From the NCBI GenBank assembly GCA_045226015.1, contig JBGVBY010000004.1:84134-148133 (forward strand): 64,000 bases of DNA, written 5' to 3'. Positions within the stretch are counted from its first letter, which is position 1, and each line of letters starts with the position of its first letter. This DNA is from UBA2450 sp045226015 (GTDB lineage Bacteria; Bacillota_I; Bacilli_A; RFN20; CAG-826). The position numbers were made by a program, and so were the translations under genes. The notes under the pieces were generated by a model. That model did not search any database. It saw only the letters and a list, made by a program, of their open reading frames with translations, and had not been told where the DNA came from. Positions 18,332 to 26,225 of this stretch are shown here, piece after piece.

Positions 18332-18928
18332 ATGATGATTAAAACAAGAAAAGAATTGAAGGATTTTCTAAGATTTGAAAGTAAGTTATATGGTAATAAA
18401 AAAATATGCTCCCTTATTCCGCGTTTTAGCGAACAGGGTCAGATATGGAATTACATTATTCTTCTAAGAAAATATGAATATTGTATTAACTCCAATAAAA
18501 GAATTAGAAAAGTAATTATAAAATATAGATTTAAAAAGAAAGGATTAAAATTAGGCTTTTCAATAGAACCTAACGTAATTGATAGAGGTTTACTCATCTA
18601 TCATAGAGGTAATCTTGTATTAAACGCTAAATCCATTGGTAAGAATTTTAGCACTGCAGGAACAGGATTTATGGTTGCTAAAGGGCAAACCAGTGACAAC
18701 CCAATTATAAAAGATAATGTGTCAATGGGAATGAATGCTACCATTGTTGGAAATGTGACAATAGCATCAGGCATTGCGATAGGAGCAGGGTCTGTTGTAA
18801 CAAAAAGTTTTTTTGAAGAAGATGTAACCATTGCTGGTAATCCGGCAAAAATCATAAAACATAATGCCGGAAGCAAATCTTGGGGTGGTTGGCAAAAAAC
18901 ATTTGGAAAAATAAATCAACAAAACTAA
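18332..18928 (+). CDS. Serine-acetyltransferase-like hexapeptide-repeat acyltransferase
   Basis: A 198-residue left-handed beta-helix acyltransferase. The first 70 residues are basic and helical. From about residue 75 the CysE-like pattern appears: NVIDRGLLIYHRGNLVLN, then hexapeptide repeats around DNVSMGMNATIVGNVTIASG and IGAGSVVTKSF, and an AGNPAKI end. Such proteins in polysaccharide loci O-acetylate or N-acetylate sugars. It is on the opposite strand to both neighbours, between locus A and the defence island. AGGAAA at 18324-18329 supports the start, which could be either of two adjacent ATG codons. A terminator follows. Confidence 0.82.
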   Translation: MMIKTRKELKDFLRFESKLYGNKKICSLIPRFSEQGQIWNYIILLRKYEYCINSNKRIRKVIIKYRFKKKGLKLGFSIEPNVIDRGLLIYHRGNLVLNAKSIGKNFSTAGTGFMVAKGQTSDNPIIKDNVSMGMNATIVGNVTIASGIAIGAGSVVTKSFFEEDVTIAGNPAKIIKHNAGSKSWGGWQKTFGKINQQN

Positions 18929-18937
18929 TTGAAAAAA

Positions 18938-18957
18938 GCATGTGATAATTCACATGC
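18938..18957. terminator. Bidirectional terminator hairpin
   Basis: GCATGTGA and TCACATGC form a perfect 8-bp stem with a TAAT loop between two convergent genes. An A-run precedes it (a T-run for the minus strand), and a weaker T-rich stretch follows on the plus strand. Confidence 0.65.
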
Positions 18958-18977
18958 TCTATTTATAAATTATTAAA

Positions 18978-20513
18978 TTATACGTTTCTCTTAATCGCCT
19001 TAATCCAAATCGTGTTTTGATATTGATGATTATCTCCAGAAACTAGAGACGTCCAGATTGAATTACAATCTAAGCAATGGCAGTTTCCGTCATCCCATTC
19101 GCCATCAACACGCTTTCCGCATATTGGGCAAATCTTGCTATACATCTTGCTATCACCTTCAACAAAAATAAGAGATGATTGAATAACGTTCTTTAAACTT
19201 AAATCAACGTTATTCGTGAATGGAGATACGATGATTGAATTAGAGAAATTAAATTCATCATGTGGGGACACGATAAATGCATTCGTGTAGTCTTCTTTTT
19301 CAATCTTTTCTTTAACTAAAGAAGAATATAACTTTCTAACTTCAACTTCATCATTATTTTTTGGGTTAGGAAGCATGATTAAACATATACGGTTTTCTCT
19401 TTTTTTAGCGAGGTTAGGAATCTTATGGAACTTTCCTTCGATATATAAAACAGTAAAGACAAGTTCAATAACATTCTTATGCATATCAATATGCACTTTG
19501 ACACCTTCTTTTTCACAGTTATAGTTCTGTAATATAAGATGATGAACATCATCAAACTTAATACGGTTCTTATTAAAAGAGAAACCAAGTTCTTTAAGTG
19601 ACATGAGTAAAGATATTCCGACATAGTCGTAATACCATGGTCGATAAATAGGAGCCTTATATGTAGGTACTTTCTTTAAAGAAAGGAACTTAATATAGAA
19701 ATTATAGATCTCACTATAATCGTGATCACCCACTAGTAAGTTAGTCGCATACACTCGTTCATGAGTGACTTGTCCACTTTTCTTCACTGTTCTATAAAAC
19801 AATGTAAATGTCGTTCTAGTTAGTTCTTTTCTTAATCCATCTAATAATTCTAAGTTCTTAATAGAATCAGATTTATTACTAGTCAATAAAGGAACAGAAT
19901 TAATAACTTTATTCTTCTTTTCTTTAACACGTTTAAATTGTTTGAAATCCGCAAGATCTAAGACGTTATCGACGTCTTTATAAGAATAATTCTCATCAGA
20001 GAAGTTTCTCGATAAGAAGCGAATACTCTTTCTAATGCGGAAGATGTTTTGATTGACATAAGAAAGCATTAAATCAACGACAAAGACAACAAATCTATTT
20101 TCATAGATACAGATATCTCTTTCGTTAATGGAGGTAGAGAACTTCTTAGGAATGATTTCTCCTTCGTTATCTCTATTCCAATATGAATCTTTTTTAGAGC
20201 TATCCATGACATCTTGACTGTCAATCTTAACAATCTTTTCAATACCTAAAGCTTCCTTATAGGAAGTAATAGTAAATCTAGGATTATTAATAACTCTACT
20301 AATATGAAATAAGACAGTCTTGAAGTCACTGACCCAAGACATGTCTTCATTTTCATTTTCTAAATATTGATCAGGTTTGCTTAAAGCGACGTTACTTTTA
20401 TTATAAGCATTTTCAAAATCACTAAATTTGAATGAGTTACCTGGTAATTCATTCTTTATATTAGCAAGAAAGTCTCTTAAAAAGTCGTTAACGTTTTTAT
20501 CGCTATAAGGCAT
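18978..20513 (-). CDS. McrC-like DUF2357-type protein with C-terminal zinc ribbon
   Basis: A 511-residue soluble protein. The central part (about 130-350) has the layout of DUF2357 proteins that accompany McrB-like ATPases: ICIYENRFVVFVVDLML, then FKRVKEKKNKVIN and YYDYVGISLLMSLKELGF. The C-terminus carries a four-cysteine ribbon, CPICGKRVDGEWDDG followed by CHCLDC (about 464-486). I do not see a clear PD-(D/E)xK nuclease motif, which may sit in less conserved sequence or be absent. The gene begins 11 bp after the end of the membrane-anchored McrB-like ATPase gene, so the two form a pair. Family assignment is moderate. Confidence 0.62.
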   Translation of the reverse strand: MPYSDKNVNDFLRDFLANIKNELPGNSFKFSDFENAYNKSNVALSKPDQYLENENEDMSWVSDFKTVLFHISRVINNPRFTITSYKEALGIEKIVKIDSQDVMDSSKKDSYWNRDNEGEIIPKKFSTSINERDICIYENRFVVFVVDLMLSYVNQNIFRIRKSIRFLSRNFSDENYSYKDVDNVLDLADFKQFKRVKEKKNKVINSVPLLTSNKSDSIKNLELLDGLRKELTRTTFTLFYRTVKKSGQVTHERVYATNLLVGDHDYSEIYNFYIKFLSLKKVPTYKAPIYRPWYYDYVGISLLMSLKELGFSFNKNRIKFDDVHHLILQNYNCEKEGVKVHIDMHKNVIELVFTVLYIEGKFHKIPNLAKKRENRICLIMLPNPKNNDEVEVRKLYSSLVKEKIEKEDYTNAFIVSPHDEFNFSNSIIVSPFTNNVDLSLKNVIQSSLIFVEGDSKMYSKICPICGKRVDGEWDDGNCHCLDCNSIWTSLVSGDNHQYQNTIWIKAIKRNV

Positions 20514-20524
20514 AGAAATATAAA

Positions 20525-22609
20525 TTATTGATATTTTCTAAGCAAGGAATTGATCTTGGCTTCACACTTTGGAAGGCTTCCCTTCTTAAAGTTTGCATTT
20601 AAGAATCTTTGAAGTTTAATAAGGGAATCCGCCATATCCATAATGAAGACATAATCAAGTTTTCTAAAGATCTTAGCACTAATCATCATATCAATTGCAT
20701 CGAGTTTACTTCCACCGAGTCCAACAAATGTTGGAACGAATAATTCAATTTGATTGAAGATACGGTTACCAATCTTGATTTCAAATGTATCATCTAAGAA
20801 GGCGAGTAATTCATAAATAGAATGTTCTTCTTCTTTAGTTAAACGTAGTTTCGGATTATTTTGACATTCTTCGAAGAACGCAACTAATTCTTCATAACTA
20901 ATTGGTTCAAGTTTTTTGTCATAAATTGCTTCAAATGGCTCATTAATTGCGTTGAAGTTAATGACAATCGCTCTATCGTAGACTTTATCAGTAACTGTAA
21001 ATGTTGAGTCATCAACGTTAATAGTACCGATAAACCAAATATTGGTAGGAATCTTAAGAGCACCACCATCAATGAGTTTTGGTAACTTCATTTCGCTAGA
21101 TACTTGCATAAGTTGAACTTTCCAAGCATCACTTGGATATTCATAAATTGATAAGAAGTCAGCAAAATAATATTCCGCTCTAGAAATGTTCATTTCATCT
21201 AAGACGATGAGATTTACTTGATTAGTTGTATAACAGGATTCATAAATACTCTTGAGTAATTCAGTTTCTTTATAGTATCCAGTTAAATCAGAGAAGTAAC
21301 CGATAATATCGGTTCTATCTCTCCAAGTTGCTTGAACTTGTAAGAATGTAGATTTACCTCCAATAAATTCTTGGAATTTACGAGGCAAGGAAGATTTACC
21401 AGTTCCAGAAAGGCCTTCTAATAGAAGGAGTCTAGACGCAGATAAACCTGCAACAAATGTTCTTAATACAGTTTTAGAGAAATATAATTGTTCTTCAGAC
21501 ACTAAGTAAGATTGGAATTCATCAATAAGAATAGAAAGATCTTGTTTTTTAACTTCTTTCTTTTCTTCAGGTTTGACTTCTTCAACTGGAGCGGATTCAT
21601 CTACTTCTGTGATTTGATCTTCACCTTCAGCAGGAGTAACTTCTTCAGTTGCGTATTTCTTATCAATCGCGTCTAACGCTGGGAAAAGAATGCCATCATA
21701 ACTACTTTGACCAAGTTGACTCTTTTTACCAGAACCACCTTCTCCTCCAACTCCTCCAGCAGGGAGATACACTCCACCTTCACTGACGACGGAAATGGAT
21801 TTTGGTAATTGGTTCGCCATTTCATTGATTTTATTTGATGCAGCTTGTGCAGCAGCGTATGTTTCCTGGAAGTTAGAACTCGCCATAACGCTTTTGGCAA
21901 TACCGCCAGCAAGTCCTCCAAAGAGGAGAACAATGCCACGATAAATTAAAAGTAATGCAAGTAAGAATAGTGGGATTATAAGGATGCCAAGTAAGAGTAA
22001 TCCAACGGTTTCAATAAATCTAAGTAAGACTTTGCCGAACCCTTCTTCTCCATAGGCTGCAAAGCGCATTCCTAATCCATCACCAACTGAGGAGAACATA
22101 ACTGCAATTGCAGCAACAATCGCTCCAATGATGATAGCGAATATAGCCCAGTAAACAATGTTATAAATCAAATTACCTTTTTTAGTAAAACCACTACCAG
22201 TTTTCTTTTTGTTCTTATTCTCAACACCTTCTTTAATAGATTTTCTAAAGAAAAGTGTAAAGAAAATAAAGAATACTGATCCTGAGATAATCGCAAAGAT
22301 TAACCAAGTAACAATAGATACGTCAATGTTAAAGATTTTTCTTAACCATGCAACATCTTCTGGTTTAATGCCAAGTTTACCTCTAAATGAGTTGTTCTCA
22401 TCAACGAGGAATAGGATTAAACCGCCAATGAATGTAAGGAAAGTAATTAACACAAACACAAAAACTTTATTTTTCAAAAGTTTAGGCATTTTAAGCAATT
22501 TCTTTTTTGGTTTTTCTTCAACTTGTTGAGGAACTTCTTCGACGGTTTCTTCACTTGCACTTAAAGCTTCTTCTTCGATAGGTGCTTCTTCAATTATTTT
22601 TTCTTCCAT
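20525..22609 (-). CDS. Membrane-anchored McrB-like AAA+ NTPase
   Basis: A 694-residue protein. It has an acidic N-terminal tail, then four membrane segments (about 48-68, 98-120, 150-172, 195-232), then a Gly/Glu-rich linker, and an AAA+ domain from about residue 380. Motifs are Walker A GLSGTGKSS (about 399-407), Walker B LIVLDEMN (467-474), GTINVDDST at the position of the McrB consensus loop (about 528-536) and YDRA, a possible arginine-finger region. McrB normally lacks membrane helices. The ATG at 22607-22609 is chosen because GGAGG lies 8 bases upstream of it, inside the longer open frame from 22630. With the DUF2357-type partner downstream it resembles a McrBC system moved to the membrane. 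Confidence 0.75.
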   Translation of the reverse strand: MEEKIIEEAPIEEEALSASEETVEEVPQQVEEKPKKKLLKMPKLLKNKVFVFVLITFLTFIGGLILFLVDENNSFRGKLGIKPEDVAWLRKIFNIDVSIVTWLIFAIISGSVFFIFFTLFFRKSIKEGVENKNKKKTGSGFTKKGNLIYNIVYWAIFAIIIGAIVAAIAVMFSSVGDGLGMRFAAYGEEGFGKVLLRFIETVGLLLLGILIIPLFLLALLLIYRGIVLLFGGLAGGIAKSVMASSNFQETYAAAQAASNKINEMANQLPKSISVVSEGGVYLPAGGVGGEGGSGKKSQLGQSSYDGILFPALDAIDKKYATEEVTPAEGEDQITEVDESAPVEEVKPEEKKEVKKQDLSILIDEFQSYLVSEEQLYFSKTVLRTFVAGLSASRLLLLEGLSGTGKSSLPRKFQEFIGGKSTFLQVQATWRDRTDIIGYFSDLTGYYKETELLKSIYESCYTTNQVNLIVLDEMNISRAEYYFADFLSIYEYPSDAWKVQLMQVSSEMKLPKLIDGGALKIPTNIWFIGTINVDDSTFTVTDKVYDRAIVINFNAINEPFEAIYDKKLEPISYEELVAFFEECQNNPKLRLTKEEEHSIYELLAFLDDTFEIKIGNRIFNQIELFVPTFVGLGGSKLDAIDMMISAKIFRKLDYVFIMDMADSLIKLQRFLNANFKKGSLPKCEAKINSLLRKYQ

Positions 22610-22724
22610 TACATGGACCTCCAAAAACAATAATCTTATTCATTATATATAATATAATTTCTAAATCATATTAAAAAATCATCAATAAGTATTTGATACT
22701 GCCGATAATCAAGAATTATTGTCT

Positions 22725-22994
22725 TTAACGTACTGTAACAATTCCTAATTTATACTTGATACAAATTATTCCGACTGTAGTAATCCCAATTAGAAGTGTG
22801 TTAAGCCATATACTATATTATAAATATAGTATGTTAATTGCAAGGTACACTGATAATAGTACGAGAAATGCCATTAGAACAAAAACTAGTCCGACTATAT
22901 AATGCACCACAAAACCAAATAGTTCGGTAGCGATTTCACAGATTTTATATAGTGTGCTATCAAAAAATGGCTTTTTTCTGCCAAATTTTGACAT
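22725..22994 (-). pseudogene. Small two-helix membrane protein gene with an in-frame stop
   Basis: AGGAAG lies 10 bases before ATG at 22992-22994. The frame encodes a basic start (MSKFGRKKPFFDSTLYKICE) and a long hydrophobic helix, then meets TAA at 22818-22820 after 58 codons. Reading on in the same frame gives 30 more sense codons with a second hydrophobic stretch (WLNTLLIGITTVGIICIKYK) and ends at TAA 22725. The first stop sits in a palindrome, ATACTATAT-TTATA-ATATAGTAT (minus strand). Either a 58-residue one-helix peptide or an 89-residue two-helix protein broken by a nonsense change is possible. No family is recognised. Confidence 0.4.
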
Positions 22995-23052
22995 TATAAA
23001 TAGACTTCCTGGCTATAAATCCAATTTTCCCGCTTTTTTAACTATTTTCATA

Positions 23053-23090
23053 AAAATAAAAAAACAACCACACTTTAATGAATGGTTGTT
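23053..23090 (-). terminator. Rho-independent terminator of the ATPase/TOPRIM-like pair
   Basis: On the minus strand AACAACCA and TGGTTGTT form an 8-bp stem with a 12-nt loop, followed by a T-rich tract. The hairpin overlaps the stop codon at 23089-23091. Confidence 0.75.
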
Positions 23091-23619
23091 ATTTCTTCTT
23101 TAAATATTTAGATAAGACAAATAGGATGTTGCTACAATTGTACTCAATTGTTTGCTTGCCAAGCTTTTCTTTATCAACTTTATCAATCATGTTATTGGCA
23201 GCGAATTCTATCGCTGCTGCAGTTTTGTTTTCAATTGTTTCTGGATCAACATTTAGAAAAACGTTTTCCGCATTCTTACAAAACCACACGAGTTCGAATC
23301 TTTTATCTTTAACAAATTCGGTTAAGTTGTAAAAGAATGAACCTGGTTTGAAGGTCTTACTGGTGGAGTCAGTATCTATAAAATAGATAGTAACAGTATC
23401 TCCGCCCGCAAATTTCTTAAACATATTCGTAAGGTTTCTTATTTGTCCAACTACTTTCTTGTCGTTATAATTTTGTTTACCTTTTAGATGAACAAATTTT
23501 AAGTTCACACCATTGCTATCAAAATATTTCTTTATAACTTCATTAATGTAGAATGTGCCACTTTTGTCATTGGCGGAAGTTTCATCCACAAGAATCATTT
23601 GGAAATTATCATTTTCCAT
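23089..23619 (-). CDS. Compact TOPRIM-like partner of an AAA ATPase
   Basis: A 176-residue protein. The start has an acidic motif after a hydrophobic strand (QMILVDETSA), and near the middle a second strand ends in DxD (VTIYFIDTDSTS). These are the E and DxD positions expected of a TOPRIM-like fold. A later segment, ELVWFCKNAENVFL, resembles the NPC-E-hydrophobic segment of RloB proteins. GGAGGA lies 11 bases before ATG at 23617-23619, inside the 3' end of the ATPase gene, so the open frame to 23655 is too long. The two genes overlap by 11 bp. The pairing suggests an ATPase-regulated nuclease. The TOPRIM call is my inference from motif order and could be wrong. Confidence 0.5.
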   Translation of the reverse strand: MENDNFQMILVDETSANDKSGTFYINEVIKKYFDSNGVNLKFVHLKGKQNYNDKKVVGQIRNLTNMFKKFAGGDTVTIYFIDTDSTSKTFKPGSFFYNLTEFVKDKRFELVWFCKNAENVFLNVDPETIENKTAAAIEFAANNMIDKVDKEKLGKQTIEYNCSNILFVLSKYLKKK

Positions 23620-24952
23620 TCTTTTTACTTCCTCCAAATACTTTTGCAAAATCAACAGCGTCGATATTGAAAGGTGAGTTAGGAATCATGCCGTTTCTAT
23701 ATACTTTAACAACAGAATAGTTTCCATTTTTTCTCCATGAAGCCACTGACTGATTATTAATAAAATCAATAGAGTATTTTTTATCAGCTTTATCTAACAC
23801 TTCCATCGGTCCTAAATTGTGGGTAGTAAAGATTAATTGACCATTAGTGTATTCAGTAAAATATTCAACTAACTTACACAAATACACATCATGGATATTA
23901 GCATCAAATTCATCAATAAAGACGACACCACCATTATCGACAACACTTAAATAAGTGAATAATCTAAATAACTTTTTAATACCTGTACTTTCATATTCCA
24001 ATTCAACAACATCACCATTGTTATAAACCAAGGACTTTTTGTATGTTACCTTAGTGCCTCTTTTACTGATGGGGAAGATCTCAATTTTCTTTAATTCAGG
24101 TTTAAAAACCTTTAACAATTGTTCAACTTTATGGATTTCTTTTTCATAGACCTTTTTATCAGACTCATCTATTTCGTCGTTAGAATCGCCAACTAATGGT
24201 AAAAAAGATGGCAAAAGGGTACCCTTCATCTTTTCAGTAATAGAGTCATAATACTCTTTGTCCATTACATATCTATCATCCTTGTCAATAAAAACAACCA
24301 TTAAAAGAGCAAAACAAATTACAGGAATAAAACTTACAAAGAAACTTGCATTCTCGTCATTCTTATCAAACTTGACATTTGCTTCTACAAGTGTATTAAA
24401 AATAGAAAGTGCTGCCGAAGATCCAGTTAACAAATTCATTGTTCTTCTTTTAACTTCAGATTCAATAGGATCTTTCTTAAAGAACTTTGTAATTTCTCCG
24501 TTATTAGTTTCAACCAAAGTAACTTCTTTATCTGGGTTACCCCAAGTAGTACCTTTACATAATCTAATTGCTTCATGAGATATTACTAGTCTTCCATCTT
24601 TTAAAACATAATCAATGATATGGCGATATATCCTCATTGTTTCCTTATCAAATACCATCGCAAAATATAAATCAACACATACACATTGGGTGTGTTTATT
24701 AATGAGAGACTTTAAATAACCACCCATATTTTGAGCAGATAAATAATCTGGATTAGTAACAGTATTTCTATATAACTCTAAAGTATGTGCGATAGCGGAC
24801 TTACCTTCACCATTGGTGCCATATATAGCTTTAACAAAAGCCTTACCATATTCTAAATCTTTGATATCTTTCTTATAGAATTGGAGTTCAATATCACGCT
24901 CCAAGGATTTCATGCCGTGTGTCTTTAAATATAACAAAACAAATCTCGCCAT
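23609..24952 (-). CDS. ABC-type AAA ATPase (AAA_15/AAA_21, OLD/RloA-like)
   Basis: A 447-residue SMC-like ATPase: Walker A IYGTNGEGKSAIAH (about 43-56), signature region YESTGIKKLFRL, Walker B GGVVFIDEFDANIHDV and the switch histidine in LIFTTHNLGPM. Abortive-infection ATPases of this class (RloA, AbiLi, AriA, OLD) act with a small nuclease; the next gene fits that role. The start is ATG at 24950-24952 because AGGAGG stands 8 bases upstream, inside the longer frame from 24982. A promoter with TATAAT lies 30 bp before the start. Which named system it belongs to needs a profile search. Confidence 0.75.
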   Translation of the reverse strand: MARFVLLYLKTHGMKSLERDIELQFYKKDIKDLEYGKAFVKAIYGTNGEGKSAIAHTLELYRNTVTNPDYLSAQNMGGYLKSLINKHTQCVCVDLYFAMVFDKETMRIYRHIIDYVLKDGRLVISHEAIRLCKGTTWGNPDKEVTLVETNNGEITKFFKKDPIESEVKRRTMNLLTGSSAALSIFNTLVEANVKFDKNDENASFFVSFIPVICFALLMVVFIDKDDRYVMDKEYYDSITEKMKGTLLPSFLPLVGDSNDEIDESDKKVYEKEIHKVEQLLKVFKPELKKIEIFPISKRGTKVTYKKSLVYNNGDVVELEYESTGIKKLFRLFTYLSVVDNGGVVFIDEFDANIHDVYLCKLVEYFTEYTNGQLIFTTHNLGPMEVLDKADKKYSIDFINNQSVASWRKNGNYSVVKVYRNGMIPNSPFNIDAVDFAKVFGGSKKNGK

Positions 24953-24980
24953 ATTTCTGTCCTCCTTTAGCTGCACATTC

Positions 24981-25009
24981 ATTATATAGCATAGTGTTTC
25001 ACTTTTGAA
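24981..25009 (-). promoter_or_regulatory. Promoter of the ATPase/TOPRIM-like operon
   Basis: On the minus strand TTCAAA (25009-25004) and TATAAT (24986-24981) are 17 bp apart, about 30 bp before the start codon. It is back to back with the promoter of the HNH leader. Confidence 0.6.
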
Positions 25010-25036
25010 GAAAAATATACATTTTGTATTTTTTTA

Positions 25037-25066
25037 TTGCATTATTAATACTTTTTTCATTAAAAT
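25037..25066 (+). promoter_or_regulatory. Possible promoter of the HNH leader RNA
   Basis: TTGCAT at 25037-25042 and TAAAAT at 25061-25066 with 18 bp between. It lies about 180 bp before the HNH start codon and just before a structured leader. Confidence 0.4.
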
Positions 25067-25119
25067 ATAGGCATGGAATTAAAAAATCCTCAAATTTAAT
25101 ACTTTTCTTAACAGTAATA

Positions 25120-25190
25120 GCTCACCGCTTATATTGTTAGGATATAGGTGATGAGCAATAGAGATATTGCCATCATTTTGATGGCTTTTT
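25120..25190 (+). promoter_or_regulatory. Structured leader ending in an intrinsic terminator, upstream of the HNH gene
   Basis: A long hairpin pairs 25120-25134 with 25142-25156: twelve Watson-Crick pairs, two G-U and one mismatch around a 7-nt loop. Twelve bases later GCCATCA and TGATGGC (25169-25175, 25179-25185) form a perfect 7-bp stem followed by five T, a textbook terminator. A further small hairpin AGTGG/CCACT is at 25199-25213. Transcription starting near 25075 would end before the HNH gene unless read-through occurs. This is either an attenuator or a separate small RNA of about 115 nt. I recognise no known riboswitch class. Confidence 0.6.
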
Positions 25191-25245
25191 ATATTCAAAG
25201 TGGCGACACCACTATAAAAGTCCACAAAGAAAGGATGAGACACTT

Positions 25246-25650
25246 ATGACAATTGATCGTGAGCTAGCAATGAAACTTTGGAATGATGTATTTGGCAATG
25301 TTAAATTTGCGCAAGATTGTTTTGGGGCTTGGATGTGTAAAGATGCATATAGCAGCGAACCAGTATCTATGAAAGATCATTTTGGTAGCGATAAACGCTA
25401 TGATTATAGTTGGAACGTCGATCACATTAGACCAAGAGCAAGTTTTCAAAATCAAGATGATGCAAACTTTTTAAATAATTTTGAACCAATGCATCGACAA
25501 AACAATTTAGCAAAAAGCGACAACTATCCAACATTCCAAATTGGTCAAAGAAAGTATCAAGTCGTTAATAATCAAAATGGCGGATATGGAATAGTCGATA
25601 GCTTTGGCAAAAGAATTGATTGGAAAAAAGATGGTAGATACTACCGATAA
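25246..25650 (+). CDS. HNH endonuclease family protein
   Basis: A 134-residue protein with an HNH core in its centre: NVDHIRP (D59, H60), then NFLNNFEPMHRQNNLAKSD with N77-N78, H83, N86-N87 and K90. The C-terminal 35 residues (KYQVVNNQNGGYGIVD) look like a small separate beta element. A purine-rich AGGATGA lies 9 bases before the ATG. It is followed after 38 bp by a 38-codon gene with its own strong ribosome site. This plus-strand cassette sits between two minus-strand ATPase/nuclease pairs. It may be a homing-type or defence nuclease; the target is unknown. Confidence 0.75.
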   Translation: MTIDRELAMKLWNDVFGNVKFAQDCFGAWMCKDAYSSEPVSMKDHFGSDKRYDYSWNVDHIRPRASFQNQDDANFLNNFEPMHRQNNLAKSDNYPTFQIGQRKYQVVNNQNGGYGIVDSFGKRIDWKKDGRYYR

Positions 25651-25688
25651 GTTAAATCACACTATCAATTTGAAAGGAGAAACGATAC

Positions 25689-25805
25689 ATGAAAACAAAT
25701 AGTAGTGTTCGTGGCGTCCAACACAAAAAAATAGTGCCTGTTAAGCCTTATACTAAGTCTGATGGCACTAGAGTTTCAGGACATCGCCGTTCTACACCAA
25801 AGTAA
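25689..25805 (+). CDS. 38-residue basic protein paired with the HNH gene
   Basis: AAAGGAG about 10 bases upstream of ATG at 25689 supports translation. The product is strongly basic with the end KSDGTRVSGHRRSTPK, preceded by VPVKPYT. Motifs of the form SDGT-x-V-x-GH-x-R occur at the ends of small phage and mobile-element proteins as I remember them, but I cannot name a family. A terminator follows 15 bp after the stop, so HNH and this gene form one unit. Confidence 0.55.
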   Translation: MKTNSSVRGVQHKKIVPVKPYTKSDGTRVSGHRRSTPK

Positions 25806-25820
25806 GTGTAGTAACAAAAA

Positions 25821-25850
25821 ATACATCTATCGCGAGTAGGTGTATTTTTT
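25821..25850 (+). terminator. Rho-independent terminator of the HNH cassette
   Basis: ATACATCTA (25821-25829) pairs with TAGGTGTAT (25837-25845) with one G-U pair and a 7-nt loop, followed by a run of T. Confidence 0.8.
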
Positions 25851-25853
25851 TAT

Positions 25854-26225
25854 TATTCGACATTCATGCTATACATAATACATATTTTTATCATAAAAAC
25901 CAAAACTATATTAACTTTTCCATCACTATTATTCGGAATCAACAATCCTAATATCAATAACCGGCCTCTCTTGAAAAGGGTTCAATTTAATTGCTTTAGA
26001 ATTCATAGACATATTTATTTTGCTTTAAAACAACTTGCACTTCTCTCTTTTTTGATGGATTTATAGACACATAAGGAACAGACACCACTATACATGATAA
26101 AGACAAGGTTATCTAAACGTAATATAGTTGAATTCTTAAATTATTGCCTCAAGTACTTATGGCGCCTTTTAACATATTTTTTATCTTCTCTTATTACATT
26201 TTATTCTCGCTGAAGTTATATAAAT
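25854..26225. other. Gene-free stretch between the HNH cassette and rloB
   Basis: About 370 bases without a supportable gene. One 66-codon plus-strand frame (25866-26066) has no ribosome site and a composition expected of random AT-rich sequence. I see no clear terminator for the rloB end and no repeat. Confidence 0.5.

Noticed and set aside
23089..23655. Start at 23655 for the TOPRIM-like partner
   Set aside because: The GGAGGA ribosome site lies inside that extension, so the ATG at 23619 is the better start.
25866..26066. 66-codon plus-strand open frame after the HNH cassette
   Set aside because: It starts just after a terminator, has no ribosome site, and its translation looks like random AT-rich sequence.
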